Notes: generated from the sequence alone by a model not told the origin. DNA of 64,000 nucleotides from Microbacterium yannicii PS01 (GCF_000304335.1 NZ_CAJF01000023.1:1-64000), one strand, 5' to 3'. Shown: positions 50,227-59,811, numbered from the stretch's first letter. A program made the numbers and translations.

Positions 50227-52463
50227 TGAAGTTCACCGACGGGTTCTGGCAGCTTCGACCCGGGGTCACCGCCCTGTACGCGCAAGAGGCGTACGACATC
50301 TGGCAGACCGAGTCGCCCGCCGACGGTGAGGCGCTGGTAGTGACGGCCCCGACCGGCGTCATCGCCAAGCGCGGCGACACCCTCAATCGCCCCGTTCTCA
50401 CGGTCACGCTCTCCTCGCCGCTGGAAGGCGTGGTGCGGGTGCGCGTCGCGCATCATGAAGGCGGAGACTGGCACGGCGGCTTCGAGCTGACCGGTGCCGT
50501 CGAGGGAGGCGTGGGCGTGGGGACCGTCACCGACGACGGCGGTGTGCTCACGACCGGCGCCCTCACCGCGCGAGTGACCCCTGGGGCACCGTGGAACCTC
50601 TCGTTCGAGATCGACGGGCGGCGGGTGACCGGCAGCGGCCACAAGTCGGCCGGATACGTACGGCTCGCCGCCGACGCGCAGGTCGACCCGGGAGTCGTGC
50701 GCAATGCGCGCGCGGGCGCCCGGGTGCCGCAGGCCGACACGTTCGTGCACGAGCAGCTCGACCTCGGCGTCGGTGAGCTGATCTACGGGCTCGGCGAGCG
50801 GTTCGGGCCGGTGGTCAAGAACGGGCAGACGGTCGAGGTGTGGAACGCCGATGGCGGCACCTCGAGCGAGCAGGCGTACAAGAACGTGCCGTTCTACGTC
50901 TCGAGCCGCGGGTACGGCGTCCTCGTCAACGACCCGGGCCACGTCTCGTACGAGATCGGCTCCGAGGCCGTGGAGCGCGTGCAGTTCTCGGTGCCCGGCG
51001 AGGTGCTGGAGTACTTCGTCATCGCGGGGCCGACGCCCAAGGACGTGCTCTCGCGGTACACCGCGCTCACCGGGCGGCCCCCGGTGGTGCCGGCGTGGTC
51101 GTACGGGCTCTGGCTGTCGACGAGTTTCACGACCGATTACGACGAGGCCACGGTGACGTCGTTCATCGACGAGATGGCGGCACGCGAGCTGCCTGTCTCG
51201 GTCTTCCACTTCGACTGCTTCTGGATGCGCGAGTTCAACTGGTGCGACTTCGAGTGGGACCCGCGCACCTTCCCCGATCCCGAGGGCATGCTCGCGCGAC
51301 TGCACGAGAAGGACCTCCGGGTCTCCGTCTGGATCAACCCGTACATCGGCCAGCGCTCGCCGCTGTTCGCCGAGGCTGCCGCGCAGGGCTATCTGGTGAC
51401 CCGCCCCGACGGATCGGTGTGGCAGTGGGACCTCTGGCAGGCAGGGATGGGTCTGGTCGACTTCACCAACCCCGACGCGACCGCCTGGTACCAGGGATAC
51501 CTCCGCCGCCTGATCGACCAGGGCGTCGACTGCTTCAAGACCGACTTCGGTGAGCGGATCCCGCTCGAGGTCGACTACTTCGACGGCTCCGATCCCTCGC
51601 GCATGCACAACCTCTACACGCACCTGTACAACCGGGCCGTGCACGACGTCCTCGTCGAAGCACGCGGCGAAGGCGAGGCTGTGCTGTTCGCTCGTTCGGC
51701 TACCGCCGGCGGGCAGTCGATGCCGGTCCACTGGGGCGGCGACTCGACCTCCACCTTCCCCTCGATGGCCGAGACGCTGCGCGGTGGCCTCTCGCTCGCG
51801 ATGAGCGGGTTCGCGTTCTGGAGCCACGACATCGGCGGATTCGAGGGCACGCCGGATGCCGCGGTCTTCAAGCGCTGGACCGCGTTCGGGCTGCTCGGCA
51901 GCCACTCCCGCTTCCACGGCTCGAGCTCGTACCGGGTGCCGTGGGCGTTCGACGACGAGGCCGTCGAGGTGACGCGCGTGTTCACTCACCTGAAGATGCG
52001 CCTGATGCCGTACCTGTATCAGGCGGGCGTCGACGCGGCGGGCACGGGTGTTCCGGTGATGCGGCCGATGCTGCTCGAGTTCCCCGACGACCCCGCGGTG
52101 GCCTACCTCGACCGTCAGTACATGCTCGGAAGCGACATCCTGGTGGCCCCGGTGTTCTCCGCATCGGGCGAGGTGGAGTTCTACCTGCCCGGGGGCACGT
52201 GGACGAGCCTCATCACCGGCGAGCGGGTCGAGGGCGGTCGCTGGGTGCGCGAGACCCATGGCTTTGCGAGCCTGCCCCTCTACGCGCGTCCCGGAGCGGT
52301 GATCCCGTGGGGCGCACGCGCCGATCGACCGGACTACGACTATCTCGACGGGCTGTCGCTGCGCGTGTTCGCGGGCGGCAGCGGCACGGCCGAGGTCACG
52401 GTCACGACGCCCGACGGCCGTTCCGAGACGTTCGCGGTCGACCGCACGGAGGTGACAGAGTGA
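50226..52463 (+). CDS. yicI: GH31 alpha-xylosidase (YicI-like)
   Basis: A 745-residue glycoside hydrolase family 31 enzyme. The catalytic nucleophile Asp is in [11 protein letters not shown] and the acid/base Asp in [30 protein letters not shown] is the aromatic block typical of YicI-type alpha-xylosidases rather than alpha-glucosidases. It removes alpha-1,6-linked xylose from the non-reducing end of xyloglucan oligosaccharides or isoprimeverose. No signal peptide, so it works in the cytoplasm after import. Coupled to the permease upstream and the beta-glucosidase downstream. Confidence 0.93.
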   Translation: MKFTDGFWQLRPGVTALYAQEAYDIWQTESPADGEALVVTAPTGVIAKRGDTLNRPVLTVTLSSPLEGVVRVRVAHHEGGDWHGGFELTGAVEGGVGVGTVTDDGGVLTTGALTARVTPGAPWNLSFEIDGRRVTGSGHKSAGYVRLAADAQVDPGVVRNARAGARVPQADTFVHEQLDLGVGELIYGLGERFGPVVKNGQTVEVWNADGGTSSEQAYKNVPFYVSSRGYGVLVNDPGHVSYEIGSEAVERVQFSVPGEVLEYFVIAGPTPKDVLSRYTALTGRPPVVPAWSYGLWLSTSFTTDYDEATVTSFIDEMAARELPVSVFHFDCFWMREFNWCDFEWDPRTFPDPEGMLARLHEKDLRVSVWINPYIGQRSPLFAEAAAQGYLVTRPDGSVWQWDLWQAGMGLVDFTNPDATAWYQGYLRRLIDQGVDCFKTDFGERIPLEVDYFDGSDPSRMHNLYTHLYNRAVHDVLVEARGEGEAVLFARSATAGGQSMPVHWGGDSTSTFPSMAETLRGGLSLAMSGFAFWSHDIGGFEGTPDAAVFKRWTAFGLLGSHSRFHGSSSYRVPWAFDDEAVEVTRVFTHLKMRLMPYLYQAGVDAAGTGVPVMRPMLLEFPDDPAVAYLDRQYMLGSDILVAPVFSASGEVEFYLPGGTWTSLITGERVEGGRWVRETHGFASLPLYARPGAVIPWGARADRPDYDYLDGLSLRVFAGGSGTAEVTVTTPDGRSETFAVDRTEVTE

Positions 52464-53929
52464 ACCCCGTGACCTCCACTCCGTCCACGCCCGCCCGCAC
52501 CGTCCAGGGCAGCCCTGACTACCGCGATTCGGGGCTCGTCTTCCCGCCCGGGTTCACGTTCGGCTCGGCGACTGCGTCGTACCAGGTCGAAGGCGCCGCC
52601 GCCGAAGACGGCAGGCTCCCCTCCATCTGGGACACCTTCAGCAAGACGCCCGGCAAGGTGTGGAACGGCGACACCGGCGACGTGGCTTGCGACCACTATC
52701 ACCGGTGGGAGAGCGACCTCGACCTCATGAAGGAGCTCGGGCTCGGCGCCTACCGCTTCTCCATCGCGTGGCCCCGCATCGTCCCGACCGGCACTGGTGA
52801 GGTCAACCAGGCGGGCATCGACTTCTACTCCCGCCTGGTCGACGGCCTGCTGGAGCGCGGCATCCGGCCCGTCGCGACGCTGTACCACTGGGATCTGCCC
52901 CAGACGCTGGAGGATGCCGGAGGCTGGACCTCGCGCGCGACCACCGATGCCTTCGAGCGGTACGCCGAGATCATGGGCGCCGCGCTCGGCGACCGCGTGC
53001 ACACGTGGACGACCCTCAACGAGCCCTGGTGCTCGGCCTACCTCGGCTATGGCCAGGGCGGGCACGCCCCGGGGCGGCACGAGCCGGCCGCCGCGCTCGC
53101 CGCGGTGCACCACCTCAACCTCGCGCACGGCCGAGCCGTGCAGGCGCTGCGCGCCACCTCGACCGGCGACCCGGACTACTCGATCACGCTGAACTTCCAC
53201 GTCCTTCGGGGAGTGGGCGACGGCGCAGCCGAGGCGATGCGACGCATCGACGCACTCGCGAACCGCGCGTTCACAGGCCCGCTGCTGAAGGGTGAGTACC
53301 CGGCGGACCTCCTCGAAGACACGGCATCGGTCACCGACTGGTCGTTCGTGCAGGACGGCGACCTGGAGACCATCAATCAGCCGATCGACGTGCTGGGCGT
53401 CAACTACTACTCGACCGCGACGGTGCAGCTGTGGGATGGCGTCTCGCCGAAGCAGATGAACGACGGGCACAAGGGGGCCGCCGGCGGCACGGCGTGGCCG
53501 GGCTGCGACCAGGCCGTCGAGTTCGTGCAGCAGCCCGGGCCGTACACGACCATGGGCTGGAACATCGCGCCCGAAGGGCTCGAAGAGCTGCTGGTCTCGC
53601 TGCACGAGCAGTTCCCCGACCAGCCCCTCATGGTGACCGAGAACGGGGCGGCGTTCGACGACGTCGTCGCCGAAGACGGCACCGTCCCGGATCCCGAGCG
53701 CCTCGACTACCTGCGGCGCCACTTCACGGCGGCGCACCGCGCCATCGAGCGCGGCGTCGATCTGCGCGGATACTTCGTGTGGTCGCTGATGGACAACTTC
53801 GAGTGGGGCTACGGCTACGCCAAGCGGTTCGGGATCGTGCGCGTCGACTTCGACACGCTCGAGCGCACCGTGAAAGACAGCGGCCACTGGTACGCGCAGC
53901 TGGCGAAGACCGGCGTCCTGCCCGAATAG
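52460..53929 (+). CDS. GH1 beta-glucosidase
   Basis: A 489-residue family 1 glycoside hydrolase. [19 protein letters not shown] is the N-terminal signature, TTLNEPW holds the acid/base Glu, and MVTENGAAF the nucleophile Glu. [14 protein letters not shown] completes the glucose-binding site. It releases glucose from cello-oligosaccharides, so it would alternate with the alpha-xylosidase in trimming a xyloglucan backbone. GTG 52460 overlaps the previous stop by 4 nt. A long hairpin follows the stop. Confidence 0.95.
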   Translation: MNPVTSTPSTPARTVQGSPDYRDSGLVFPPGFTFGSATASYQVEGAAAEDGRLPSIWDTFSKTPGKVWNGDTGDVACDHYHRWESDLDLMKELGLGAYRFSIAWPRIVPTGTGEVNQAGIDFYSRLVDGLLERGIRPVATLYHWDLPQTLEDAGGWTSRATTDAFERYAEIMGAALGDRVHTWTTLNEPWCSAYLGYGQGGHAPGRHEPAAALAAVHHLNLAHGRAVQALRATSTGDPDYSITLNFHVLRGVGDGAAEAMRRIDALANRAFTGPLLKGEYPADLLEDTASVTDWSFVQDGDLETINQPIDVLGVNYYSTATVQLWDGVSPKQMNDGHKGAAGGTAWPGCDQAVEFVQQPGPYTTMGWNIAPEGLEELLVSLHEQFPDQPLMVTENGAAFDDVVAEDGTVPDPERLDYLRRHFTAAHRAIERGVDLRGYFVWSLMDNFEWGYGYAKRFGIVRVDFDTLERTVKDSGHWYAQLAKTGVLPE

Positions 53930-53935
53930 GCGGCT

Positions 53936-53988
53936 GTCGCGGCGACGCCTGGGAGTCCGCCGGGATCTCCCCGGACGATCGCCGCGAC
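53936..53988 (+). terminator. Terminator-like hairpin after the right sugar operon
   Basis: A 10-bp perfect outer stem GTCGCGGCGA/TCGCCGCGAC (53936-53945 / 53979-53988) encloses further GC-rich pairing. It begins 7 bp after the beta-glucosidase stop. Confidence 0.6.
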
Positions 53989-54038
53989 ATCCCGCCGGCC
54001 TGGCCGCAGTGGGGTGGGGGAGGCGTAGCCTGACGAAC

Positions 54039-54356
54039 GTGACTGAGAAGGATTTCACGACCGGGCTGAACTTCACGAAGGAAGCGGATGCCTCGCGCTA
54101 TACGCTGCGACGTGGCGACGAGCTGGTCAGCGTCCTCGACTATCGCGACGACGGTCGCACCGTGGCCATGACCCGCGCCTACACGATCCCCACCTTCCGC
54201 GGTCAGGGCTATGCCGGACAGGTCGTGGAGCGCGCCGTCGCCGAGCTCGAGACCAGCGGCGATCGCCAGGTCATCCCGGTCTGCTGGTACGTTGCCGACT
54301 GGTTCGACGAGAATCCCGACCGCCGCGGCATCCTCGCGGGGCGTCGCTCGGCGTAG
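54039..54356 (+). CDS. Small GNAT-fold N-acetyltransferase-like protein
   Basis: A 105-residue protein of the compact YjdJ-type GNAT family. YTIPTFRGQGYAGQVVERAV is the acetyl-CoA pyrophosphate-binding loop (RGQGYAG), and VIPVCWYVADWFDENPD the last strand/helix. Only about half a normal GNAT is present, as usual in this subfamily. Acceptor unknown. GTG 54039 is chosen; the open frame to 54009 lacks support. Confidence 0.85.
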   Translation: MTEKDFTTGLNFTKEADASRYTLRRGDELVSVLDYRDDGRTVAMTRAYTIPTFRGQGYAGQVVERAVAELETSGDRQVIPVCWYVADWFDENPDRRGILAGRRSA

Positions 54357-54406
54357 ACGTTCGGCGCGTCGCGGCACTCGGTGCAGCCGAGGCCTAGGCT
54401 GGCGCC

Positions 54407-54826
54407 GTGCATATGGAGGATGTCTTCACCGCGGTCGCAGTCGGCTTCGAGGCGCTGGGCGCCACCGCCATGCTGGCCGGGTTCCTCACCGCCGTCGTTC
54501 TCGGGGTGCGCTCGCTCGCCCGCGGCGAGGGCGGCCGGACGGCCTTCCAGGTGCTGCGCACCGCGTTGGGCTCGGCGATTCTGCTGGGACTCGAGATCCT
54601 CGTCGCCGCCGATCTGATCCGCACCATCACGTCGAAGCCGTCCCTCGAGGACGCCCTGATCCTCGGGCTCATCGTCCTGATCCGGACCGTTCTGTCGATC
54701 TCCATCCAGATCGAGATCGAGGGCACCCTGCCCTGGCGACGGGCCCTGCTGCGCAGCGGTGGCCAGATGGTGGGCGACGCGATCGCCCGGGACAAGTCCG
54801 CGACTCGCGCCGCCGCGACGGAGTGA
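54407..54826 (+). CDS. DUF1622 membrane protein
   Basis: A 139-residue membrane protein of the DUF1622 family. Three hydrophobic helices are seen at about 9-33, 50-70 and 82-100, with TAFQVLRTALGSAILLGLEI as the family block. Function unknown. GTG 54407 or ATG 54413 may start it; no good ribosome binding site is visible. It is followed by two small acidic protein genes on the same strand. Confidence 0.88.
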   Translation: MHMEDVFTAVAVGFEALGATAMLAGFLTAVVLGVRSLARGEGGRTAFQVLRTALGSAILLGLEILVAADLIRTITSKPSLEDALILGLIVLIRTVLSISIQIEIEGTLPWRRALLRSGGQMVGDAIARDKSATRAAATE

Positions 54827-54916
54827 TCGGGACTTCGCAGGACTGATCAGCGTTGTCAAGCCCATGCCGCCGGAGGCCCGGCCGGGGGACGCTGGTACAG
54901 ACGAGAGGAGCGCGCC

Positions 54917-55141
54917 ATGGAACGCGACTTGCCTGACGGCGTCATCAACGCCGAGCCGGCCGGCGGCTGGGATGAGGTCGACGATGTGGAGACCCAGGAG
55001 CGCAGTGCCGAGGCATCCGATGCCGACACGCTGCTGACGGATGCCGCACTGCAGCCCGACGATCCGGTCGAGGGGGAGGCAGCCCGCCGTGGCGCCGATC
55101 CCGACCTTGCCGCCGACGCCGACCGCGGCGAAGAGCCCTGA
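54917..55141 (+). CDS. Small acidic protein (74 aa)
   Basis: A 74-residue protein rich in Asp, Glu and Ala without hydrophobic segments (VEGEAARRGADPDLAADAD). GAGAGGAG before the ATG is a strong ribosome binding site. Only 10 bp separate it from the next acidic protein gene, so the two form an operon. No known domain. Confidence 0.78.
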   Translation: MERDLPDGVINAEPAGGWDEVDDVETQERSAEASDADTLLTDAALQPDDPVEGEAARRGADPDLAADADRGEEP

Positions 55142-55151
55142 GAGGAACACC

Positions 55152-55715
55152 ATGAGCACGACAGGAAACGAGTCCGAGCGTCCGGGCGTCAACTACCCCG
55201 ACCGCGGGGACGCCGGCGGCGCGACCGATACGCCGGAATCGCAGGATGCGACCCGCGACGAGACCACGAGTGGAGCAGCGGGAACCGGCGGCGCTCCCGG
55301 CGTGGCGCAGACCGATGACGCGGCGGGCCAGGCCGGCGGAGACGCCGGGATGCCCGACGACGCGAGCCACACGGCGGTCGGCATCGGCGTCATCGACGGC
55401 ACCGATCACCACGGCGACGACGAGGGCCGCGATACGCTCACCGTGAGCTCTGCCCAGCAGACCCCCGGCGCACTGGGATCGGAGCAGGAACAGCGGCTGC
55501 CTGCCATGGATCAGAACAACGCTCCGGACGTCGACAAGGTCGCCGGGATCGTCGCGCAGACGCGCGCGGACGTGGGGACCGAGCCGCTCGAGCGGATCGT
55601 CGAGGTGCTGCATCAGCGACTCGACCAGTCGGGCGTCGATCTGCCGGATTCCGAGGTCGAAGAGCTCGCCCGGCAGGTGTCGACCGGCGACGCGCAGAGT
55701 CCCACGCAGTCCTAG
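55152..55715 (+). CDS. Acidic hypothetical protein with helical C terminus
   Basis: A 187-residue protein. The first ~110 residues are disordered, rich in Gly, Asp, Thr and Ala. The last ~60 form a predicted helical domain (VDKVAGIVAQTRADVG, ERIVEVLHQRLDQSG, DSEVEELARQVS). GAGAGGA supports ATG 55152. It shares composition and operon position with the 74-residue protein before it. No recognised family; the helical part could be a binding module. Confidence 0.75.
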   Translation: MSTTGNESERPGVNYPDRGDAGGATDTPESQDATRDETTSGAAGTGGAPGVAQTDDAAGQAGGDAGMPDDASHTAVGIGVIDGTDHHGDDEGRDTLTVSSAQQTPGALGSEQEQRLPAMDQNNAPDVDKVAGIVAQTRADVGTEPLERIVEVLHQRLDQSGVDLPDSEVEELARQVSTGDAQSPTQS

Positions 55716-55847
55716 GCGTCGATTCTCCTACCTCGGGAAAGGCGGCTCCGTCAAGACCGTGTGTGGACATTCACAGCCTGGATAGCCTGATCCGCATCTC
55801 AACTCGAGCGCCGAACCTCGCCGGCGCCGAAACCCGAAGGAGAGATC

Positions 55848-56129
55848 ATGCTGTGGACAATTCTCGGCCTCATCATCATCGGCCTGATCGCAGGTCTCAT
55901 CGCTCGTGCCATCATCCCCGGCAAGCAGAGCATGGGCATCCTGATGACGATCGTGCTCGGTATCGTCGGCTCGTTCGTCGGAGGCTTCCTCGGATTCCTC
56001 ATCTTCGGCAGCGACCCGAACGGTGGCTTCCTGCAGCCGGCCGGCATCATCGGATCGATCATCGGTGCGATCATCGTGCTCGGCCTGTACGTCTTCTTCG
56101 CCCGTCGTCGGGGAGTCACGCGCTCCTGA
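55848..56129 (+). CDS. GlsB/YeaQ/YmgE family membrane protein
   Basis: A 93-residue membrane protein with three helices and many Gly residues: LIIIGLIAGLIARAIIPG, IVLGIVGSFVGGFLGFLIFG and IIGSIIGAIIVLGLYVFFA. The family (also called transglycosylase-associated) is induced by stress in many bacteria, but has no proven activity. GAAGGAGAG lies before the ATG. A strong terminator follows. Confidence 0.93.
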   Translation: MLWTILGLIIIGLIAGLIARAIIPGKQSMGILMTIVLGIVGSFVGGFLGFLIFGSDPNGGFLQPAGIIGSIIGAIIVLGLYVFFARRRGVTRS

Positions 56130-56170
56130 CGTCTCCTGCCGGCCGCTGAGCTGCCGGCAAGGCTGCAACG

Positions 56171-56204
56171 ACACCGCCTCACCCGGCTTCGGGTGGGGCG
56201 GTGT
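56171..56204 (+). terminator. Terminator after the GlsB-family gene
   Basis: A 15-bp stem with one G-U pair (56171-56185 / 56190-56204) and GCTT loop. It lies 41 bp after the stop. Confidence 0.75.
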
Positions 56205-56243
56205 CGCATCTGCGGCCGATTCCGTGTGACGTACGCTCGACGC

Positions 56244-56993
56244 GTGGACGAGACCGTTCTCGGCGGAGGCAATGCGAGCGGGCGCGTGGTCAAGGTCGGC
56301 CACACCGTGCGCAAGCCGTGGGCCGCGTCGACCCCCAGCGTCGTGTCCTATATGGCGGCGTTGCGCGACGCGGGAGTGGACCTTCCCGCCGTAGTCGGCC
56401 GAGACGAGCGGGGGCGTCTGGCGACCGAGTACGTGCCCGGGCAGCTCGCGATCGACAGGTTCCCGCTGAGGCGCGATGAGCTCCGCCGGGTGGGCGCGAT
56501 GGTCCGCGCCATCCATGACGCCAGCACCTCCTTCCGTCCGCCGGCCGATGCGGTGTGGACGACCGCCATCCCGGCGCCTGATGGCGAGATGGTCTGTCAC
56601 AACGACCTTGCGCCGTGGAACCTGATCGTGGGCGAACGATGGGTGTTCATCGATTGGGATGCCGCGGCTCCGAGCACCCGCCTGTGGGATCTCGCCTACG
56701 CGGCTCAGGCCTTCTGCGTGAATGACCCCGGCCGAGCGCCCTCCGACGCCGCTCTCGATCTCGTCGCATTCGTGGACGGCTACGACGCGGATGCCGAACT
56801 GAGGGCCGATCTGCCGACCGCGATGAACGATCGCGCGCTCGCGATGTACCGGCTGCTGGAGTCGTCCGCTCGTTCCGGCCGTGAGCCATGGGCGTCCATG
56901 TTCACCGACGACCACGGGCGGCATTGGCAGGACGCGTCGGCGTATGTCGGACGCCATCGCGATGTGTGGGCGGTCGCGCTCTCGCGCGCATAG
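56244..56993 (+). CDS. APH-family phosphotransferase
   Basis: A 249-residue kinase-fold protein of the aminoglycoside/choline phosphotransferase family. The catalytic loop is CHNDLAPWNLIV and the metal-binding segment WVFIDWDAAAP. The N-lobe is short. Many such chromosomal proteins phosphorylate small metabolites and do not give resistance; no substrate can be named. GTG 56244 is chosen because the upstream frame runs into the terminator. Confidence 0.87.
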   Translation: MDETVLGGGNASGRVVKVGHTVRKPWAASTPSVVSYMAALRDAGVDLPAVVGRDERGRLATEYVPGQLAIDRFPLRRDELRRVGAMVRAIHDASTSFRPPADAVWTTAIPAPDGEMVCHNDLAPWNLIVGERWVFIDWDAAAPSTRLWDLAYAAQAFCVNDPGRAPSDAALDLVAFVDGYDADAELRADLPTAMNDRALAMYRLLESSARSGREPWASMFTDDHGRHWQDASAYVGRHRDVWAVALSRA

Positions 56994-57147
56994 GTCCGCT
57001 TCCATATACGACTCGGAACCGGGAAGCGCAACCGGGATGTCAGAGCCGGGCTGTCCTGCTTGAGTGACAGGTACGGGCGCGGCGCGTGCGCCCGCCGGGA
57101 CCGGTCCCAGACCTGATGCACGCTGTGCAGCGAGATGAGGAGCAATC

Positions 57148-57300
57148 ATGCAGCGAGACCCGAATCACCCCAGCCAGGCTGAAGGCGAAGACCCGGACGA
57201 CACCGCAGATGCATCCGTCGAGCCGCAGGATGGCCACCCCTCGCAGGCGGAAGGCGAAGACGCCGACGCGCCCGCTGCCTCGCAAGGCGAGGACAGCTGA
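57148..57300 (+). CDS. 50-residue acidic protein with repeated HPSQAEGED
   Basis: A short gene encoding 50 residues. HPSQAEGED occurs twice (residues 7-15 and 31-39), and a third partial copy SQGED closes the protein. Besides that it is Asp/Glu/Ala-rich and surely disordered. GAGGAG 6-7 bp before the ATG and clean coding-type base use support it. The exact repeat of a nine-residue motif suggests a short linear binding element. Function unknown. Confidence 0.72.
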   Translation: MQRDPNHPSQAEGEDPDDTADASVEPQDGHPSQAEGEDADAPAASQGEDS

Positions 57301-57374
57301 CGGTTCGACCCACGGGCGATGCTCGTCTGGGCGGGGCCGGCAAGCGGACGAAGGCGCGGCGGACTCACCCGCGA

Positions 57375-57812
57375 TCAGTCGCTCGGCGGCCTGCGCAGCC
57401 GCTTGACGTCGGTGCGGTGCTTCTTCGCCGTCAGGCGCCGTTCCTTCGCGCCCCGGCTCGGCTTCGTCGCCCGCCGAGTCGGCGAAGGAGGTAGCAGCGC
57501 TTCGGCGACGACGGCGGCGAGCCGTGCACGTGCGGCATCCCTGTTGCGCAATTGAGCGCGGTGCTCGGATGCCGCGATCGTGAGCACTCCGTCGACCAGG
57601 CGACCGTTCAGCCGTTGGAGCAGTCGCTCGCGCTGAACCGGCGAGAGAACCGCCGAGTTCGCGGCATCCCAGACGAGTTCCGCTCGGGAGTCCGCCGTGT
57701 TCACGCCTTGCCCGCCCGGTCCCGACGAGCGCGAGAACCGCCACGACAGCTCCGACTCCGGGATGGTGATCCTCGTGTCGACCCGGAGACCGGGACGGTG
57801 AGCTGCGGGCAT
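57375..57812 (-). CDS. arfB: Alternative ribosome-rescue factor ArfB (peptidyl-tRNA hydrolase)
   Basis: A 145-residue YaeJ/ArfB protein that frees ribosomes stalled without a stop codon. The catalytic loop is SSGPGGQGVNTADSR with the invariant GGQ. The C-terminal tail is strongly basic (KERRLTAKKHRTDVKRLRR) and would enter the empty mRNA channel. ATG 57812 with AGAGGAT upstream gives the typical length; the longer open frame is unsupported. Convergent with the 50-residue acidic protein gene. Confidence 0.95.
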   Translation of the reverse strand: MPAAHRPGLRVDTRITIPESELSWRFSRSSGPGGQGVNTADSRAELVWDAANSAVLSPVQRERLLQRLNGRLVDGVLTIAASEHRAQLRNRDAARARLAAVVAEALLPPSPTRRATKPSRGAKERRLTAKKHRTDVKRLRRPPSD

Positions 57813-57997
57813 GAACCCATCATCCTCTTGCAATGGCGACCCCTGTCGGCCGTACTGTCGACCCGACGCGGGCCATCGCCCCGAAGCGATACGGTCGTCA
57901 AGCGGTGCCCGAGTGCGGACCCCCGCGTGAGATGTTGAACCACAGGAGCCCGACACATGCCCGATCACGCTCGTCTCGGCCGGAAGCAGATGAGACG

Positions 57998-58318
57998 GTG
58001 AGCGGCGCAGAGGCGCCTCTCACGCGCCGTATCGAACTCACTCTGCTCAGGCCCTGGTTCGCGCTCTACGCCGGCGTGAAGCCGACGCTCATCATCGAAG
58101 GACGTGGCCAGCCGGTGCAGTGGGGTCTCGGCACCTGGCAGGTGCGCTCCGACGAGACCGTGGCCATCGGGGTCTTCCTCTTCAACAGGATGTGGCGCTT
58201 CGGCCAGGCTGAGCACGCGCTTCACCCCAGTGATCCACCGGCGCTCGTCTACCGCGCGCCTGCGCTGCCGTTCGTCCGTGGCCGGCTCGGTCCGCCGAAG
58301 AACCGCGCAGACTCTTGA
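57998..58318 (+). CDS. Hypothetical protein (106 aa)
   Basis: A 106-residue protein I do not recognise. It is rich in aromatic and aliphatic residues and reads like an all-beta domain: ELTLLRPWFALYAGVKPTL, GQPVQWGLGTWQVRSDE, VAIGVFLFNRMWRFGQ. There is no signal peptide. Codon use is normal. GTG 57998 is likely; no strong ribosome binding site. It lies 28 bp upstream of the nitroreductase-family gene on the same strand. Confidence 0.65.
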   Translation: MSGAEAPLTRRIELTLLRPWFALYAGVKPTLIIEGRGQPVQWGLGTWQVRSDETVAIGVFLFNRMWRFGQAEHALHPSDPPALVYRAPALPFVRGRLGPPKNRADS

Positions 58319-58346
58319 GAGCTCGCCCGTGCGAGAGGATGGGCGG

Positions 58347-58796
58347 GTGAGCTCGCGATACGTCAGACCCTCCGCCGTAGACGCGGTCTTCAACGGCATC
58401 GTCGGATGGCTCACGAAGATCGGCTTGCCGCTTGCCGGGAGTCGGGTGCTGTCGGTGCGGGGCCGGACGAGCGGGGAGTGGCGCTCTACCCCGGTCAACC
58501 CGCTGCGGGTGGGAGGCAACCGGTACCTGGTCTCTCCGCGCGGACACACGCAATGGGTCCGCAACATGCGCGTGTCCGGCGTCGGACGTCTCTCGAGCGG
58601 CCGCCGGACGGAGGACTTCCGCGCCCAGGAGGTCGCCGATGACGAGAAGCCGCCGATCCTGCGCGCATACCTCAAAGCGTGGGCGTGGGAGGTCGGCCGG
58701 TTCTTCGAGGATGTCGATGCCTCGGCGTCGGACGCCCGGCTGCTCGAGATCGCGCCGGACTTCCCCGTGTTCCGCATCGTCTCCTCATCTGGCTGA
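58347..58796 (+). CDS. Deazaflavin-dependent nitroreductase family protein
   Basis: A 149-residue split-barrel protein of the DDN/DUF385 family. GRTSGEWRSTPVNPLRVGGNRYLVSP and GHTQWVRNMRVSG are the family blocks. It probably binds F420 or a similar flavin. GAGAGGA fits GTG 58347. Compared with the member at 39809 it lacks the N-terminal amphipathic helix. Followed by a degenerate fragment. Confidence 0.83.
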   Translation: MSSRYVRPSAVDAVFNGIVGWLTKIGLPLAGSRVLSVRGRTSGEWRSTPVNPLRVGGNRYLVSPRGHTQWVRNMRVSGVGRLSSGRRTEDFRAQEVADDEKPPILRAYLKAWAWEVGRFFEDVDASASDARLLEIAPDFPVFRIVSSSG

Positions 58797-58809
58797 GGGG
58801 TGCTCGAAA

Positions 58810-58980
58810 GCACTCCCGTCGGCGCCACGGGCGGATCCGTCTATCAGCGGGTTCTCGGTGACGACTTCTCTCGACGACGATGGCTCCCGGCAGAGCGTCG
58901 ACGTTCGCGTGGATGCTCCGGTCCTCGGCGAGATCTTCCGCTACACCGGCGACTTCGACTACGAGCTTCGGAGGCGTTGA
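58810..58980 (+). pseudogene. C-terminal remnant resembling a DUF4166 protein
   Basis: The frame ending at TGA 58980 encodes SVDVRVDAPVLGEIFRYTG and a basic end, which looks like the last strands of DUF4166 domains (usually fused to an SDR). Nothing upstream in that frame continues the domain, since it overlaps the nitroreductase gene. A GTG at 58858 could give a 40-residue product, but a gene remnant is more likely. Confidence 0.4.
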
Positions 58981-59007
58981 CCTGCGATCTGCGCGCCAGA
59001 GGTGAGG

Positions 59008-59811
59008 TCACATACGCGCGTAGCGGGCGCGGGCGAAGCAGAAGAGGCCGTAGACGATGAGCCCGGCCGCGACGATCCAGAGGATCACCGCTCCGAACGG
59101 AAGCTCGGCGAGAGCGCGCAGACCGGCATCCAGGCCGCCGGCCGTCTCAGGGTCGTGGGTGAAGGCCGCGACGACGAACAGCAGTCCGGTCACCGCGACG
59201 GCGATGCCCTTCGCGACATAGCCGACGACGCCGAACGTCACGATGCCCTTCCGCGCGACGCCGGCCGGAAGGTCGAGGTGCTTCTCGAAGGCGCGCTTCG
59301 CGCCGCGCACGATGAACGCGATGCCGACGGCGACCACGATGAGCCCCACGAGCACCAGCAGCACCACGCCGCCGGGCGTCGCCATCAGCTGCGAACTGAA
59401 CGACTGGGACGACTCCGACGACTGCGAGCGACCGCCGAGCGCGGCGACCAGAGCCGTTGCCGCGATGGCGAGGTACGCGACGGCGGTGCCGATGTACTTC
59501 GCGCGATGGGCCCACTTCTTCTTGGCGTCGGGGTCGCGTTCGATCAGCGCCTCGGCGATCTGCCAGACGGCCAGCGCGACGAGGCCCACGACGATGGCCC
59601 ACAGCAGCACGATCCCGGCGGGAGCATCGCGGATCTTCTCCACCGCGCCGCTCTGGTCGGCCTCTCCTCCTCCTCCGCCTGCGGCGATCGAGATCGCGAT
59701 CGCGCCGATGAGGATGTGCAGGATGCCGAGGACGACGTAGCCGATGCGCGCGAGCACGCGGAATGCGGTCGAATTCTGGGCGCGTCGGGCCGCGCTCTTC
59801 GGGGTGGTCAC
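59008..59811 (-). CDS. DUF1206 membrane protein
   Basis: A 267-residue membrane protein built of three DUF1206 repeats of two helices each. The first repeat opens RIGYVVLGILHILIGAIAI, the second starts near YIGTAVAYLAIAATAL, and the third is FGVVGYVAKGIAVAVTGLLF with GLRAL before the last helix. The family is widespread in actinobacteria and cyanobacteria with no known function. Confidence 0.93.
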   Translation of the reverse strand: MTTPKSAARRAQNSTAFRVLARIGYVVLGILHILIGAIAISIAAGGGGGEADQSGAVEKIRDAPAGIVLLWAIVVGLVALAVWQIAEALIERDPDAKKKWAHRAKYIGTAVAYLAIAATALVAALGGRSQSSESSQSFSSQLMATPGGVVLLVLVGLIVVAVGIAFIVRGAKRAFEKHLDLPAGVARKGIVTFGVVGYVAKGIAVAVTGLLFVVAAFTHDPETAGGLDAGLRALAELPFGAVILWIVAAGLIVYGLFCFARARYARM

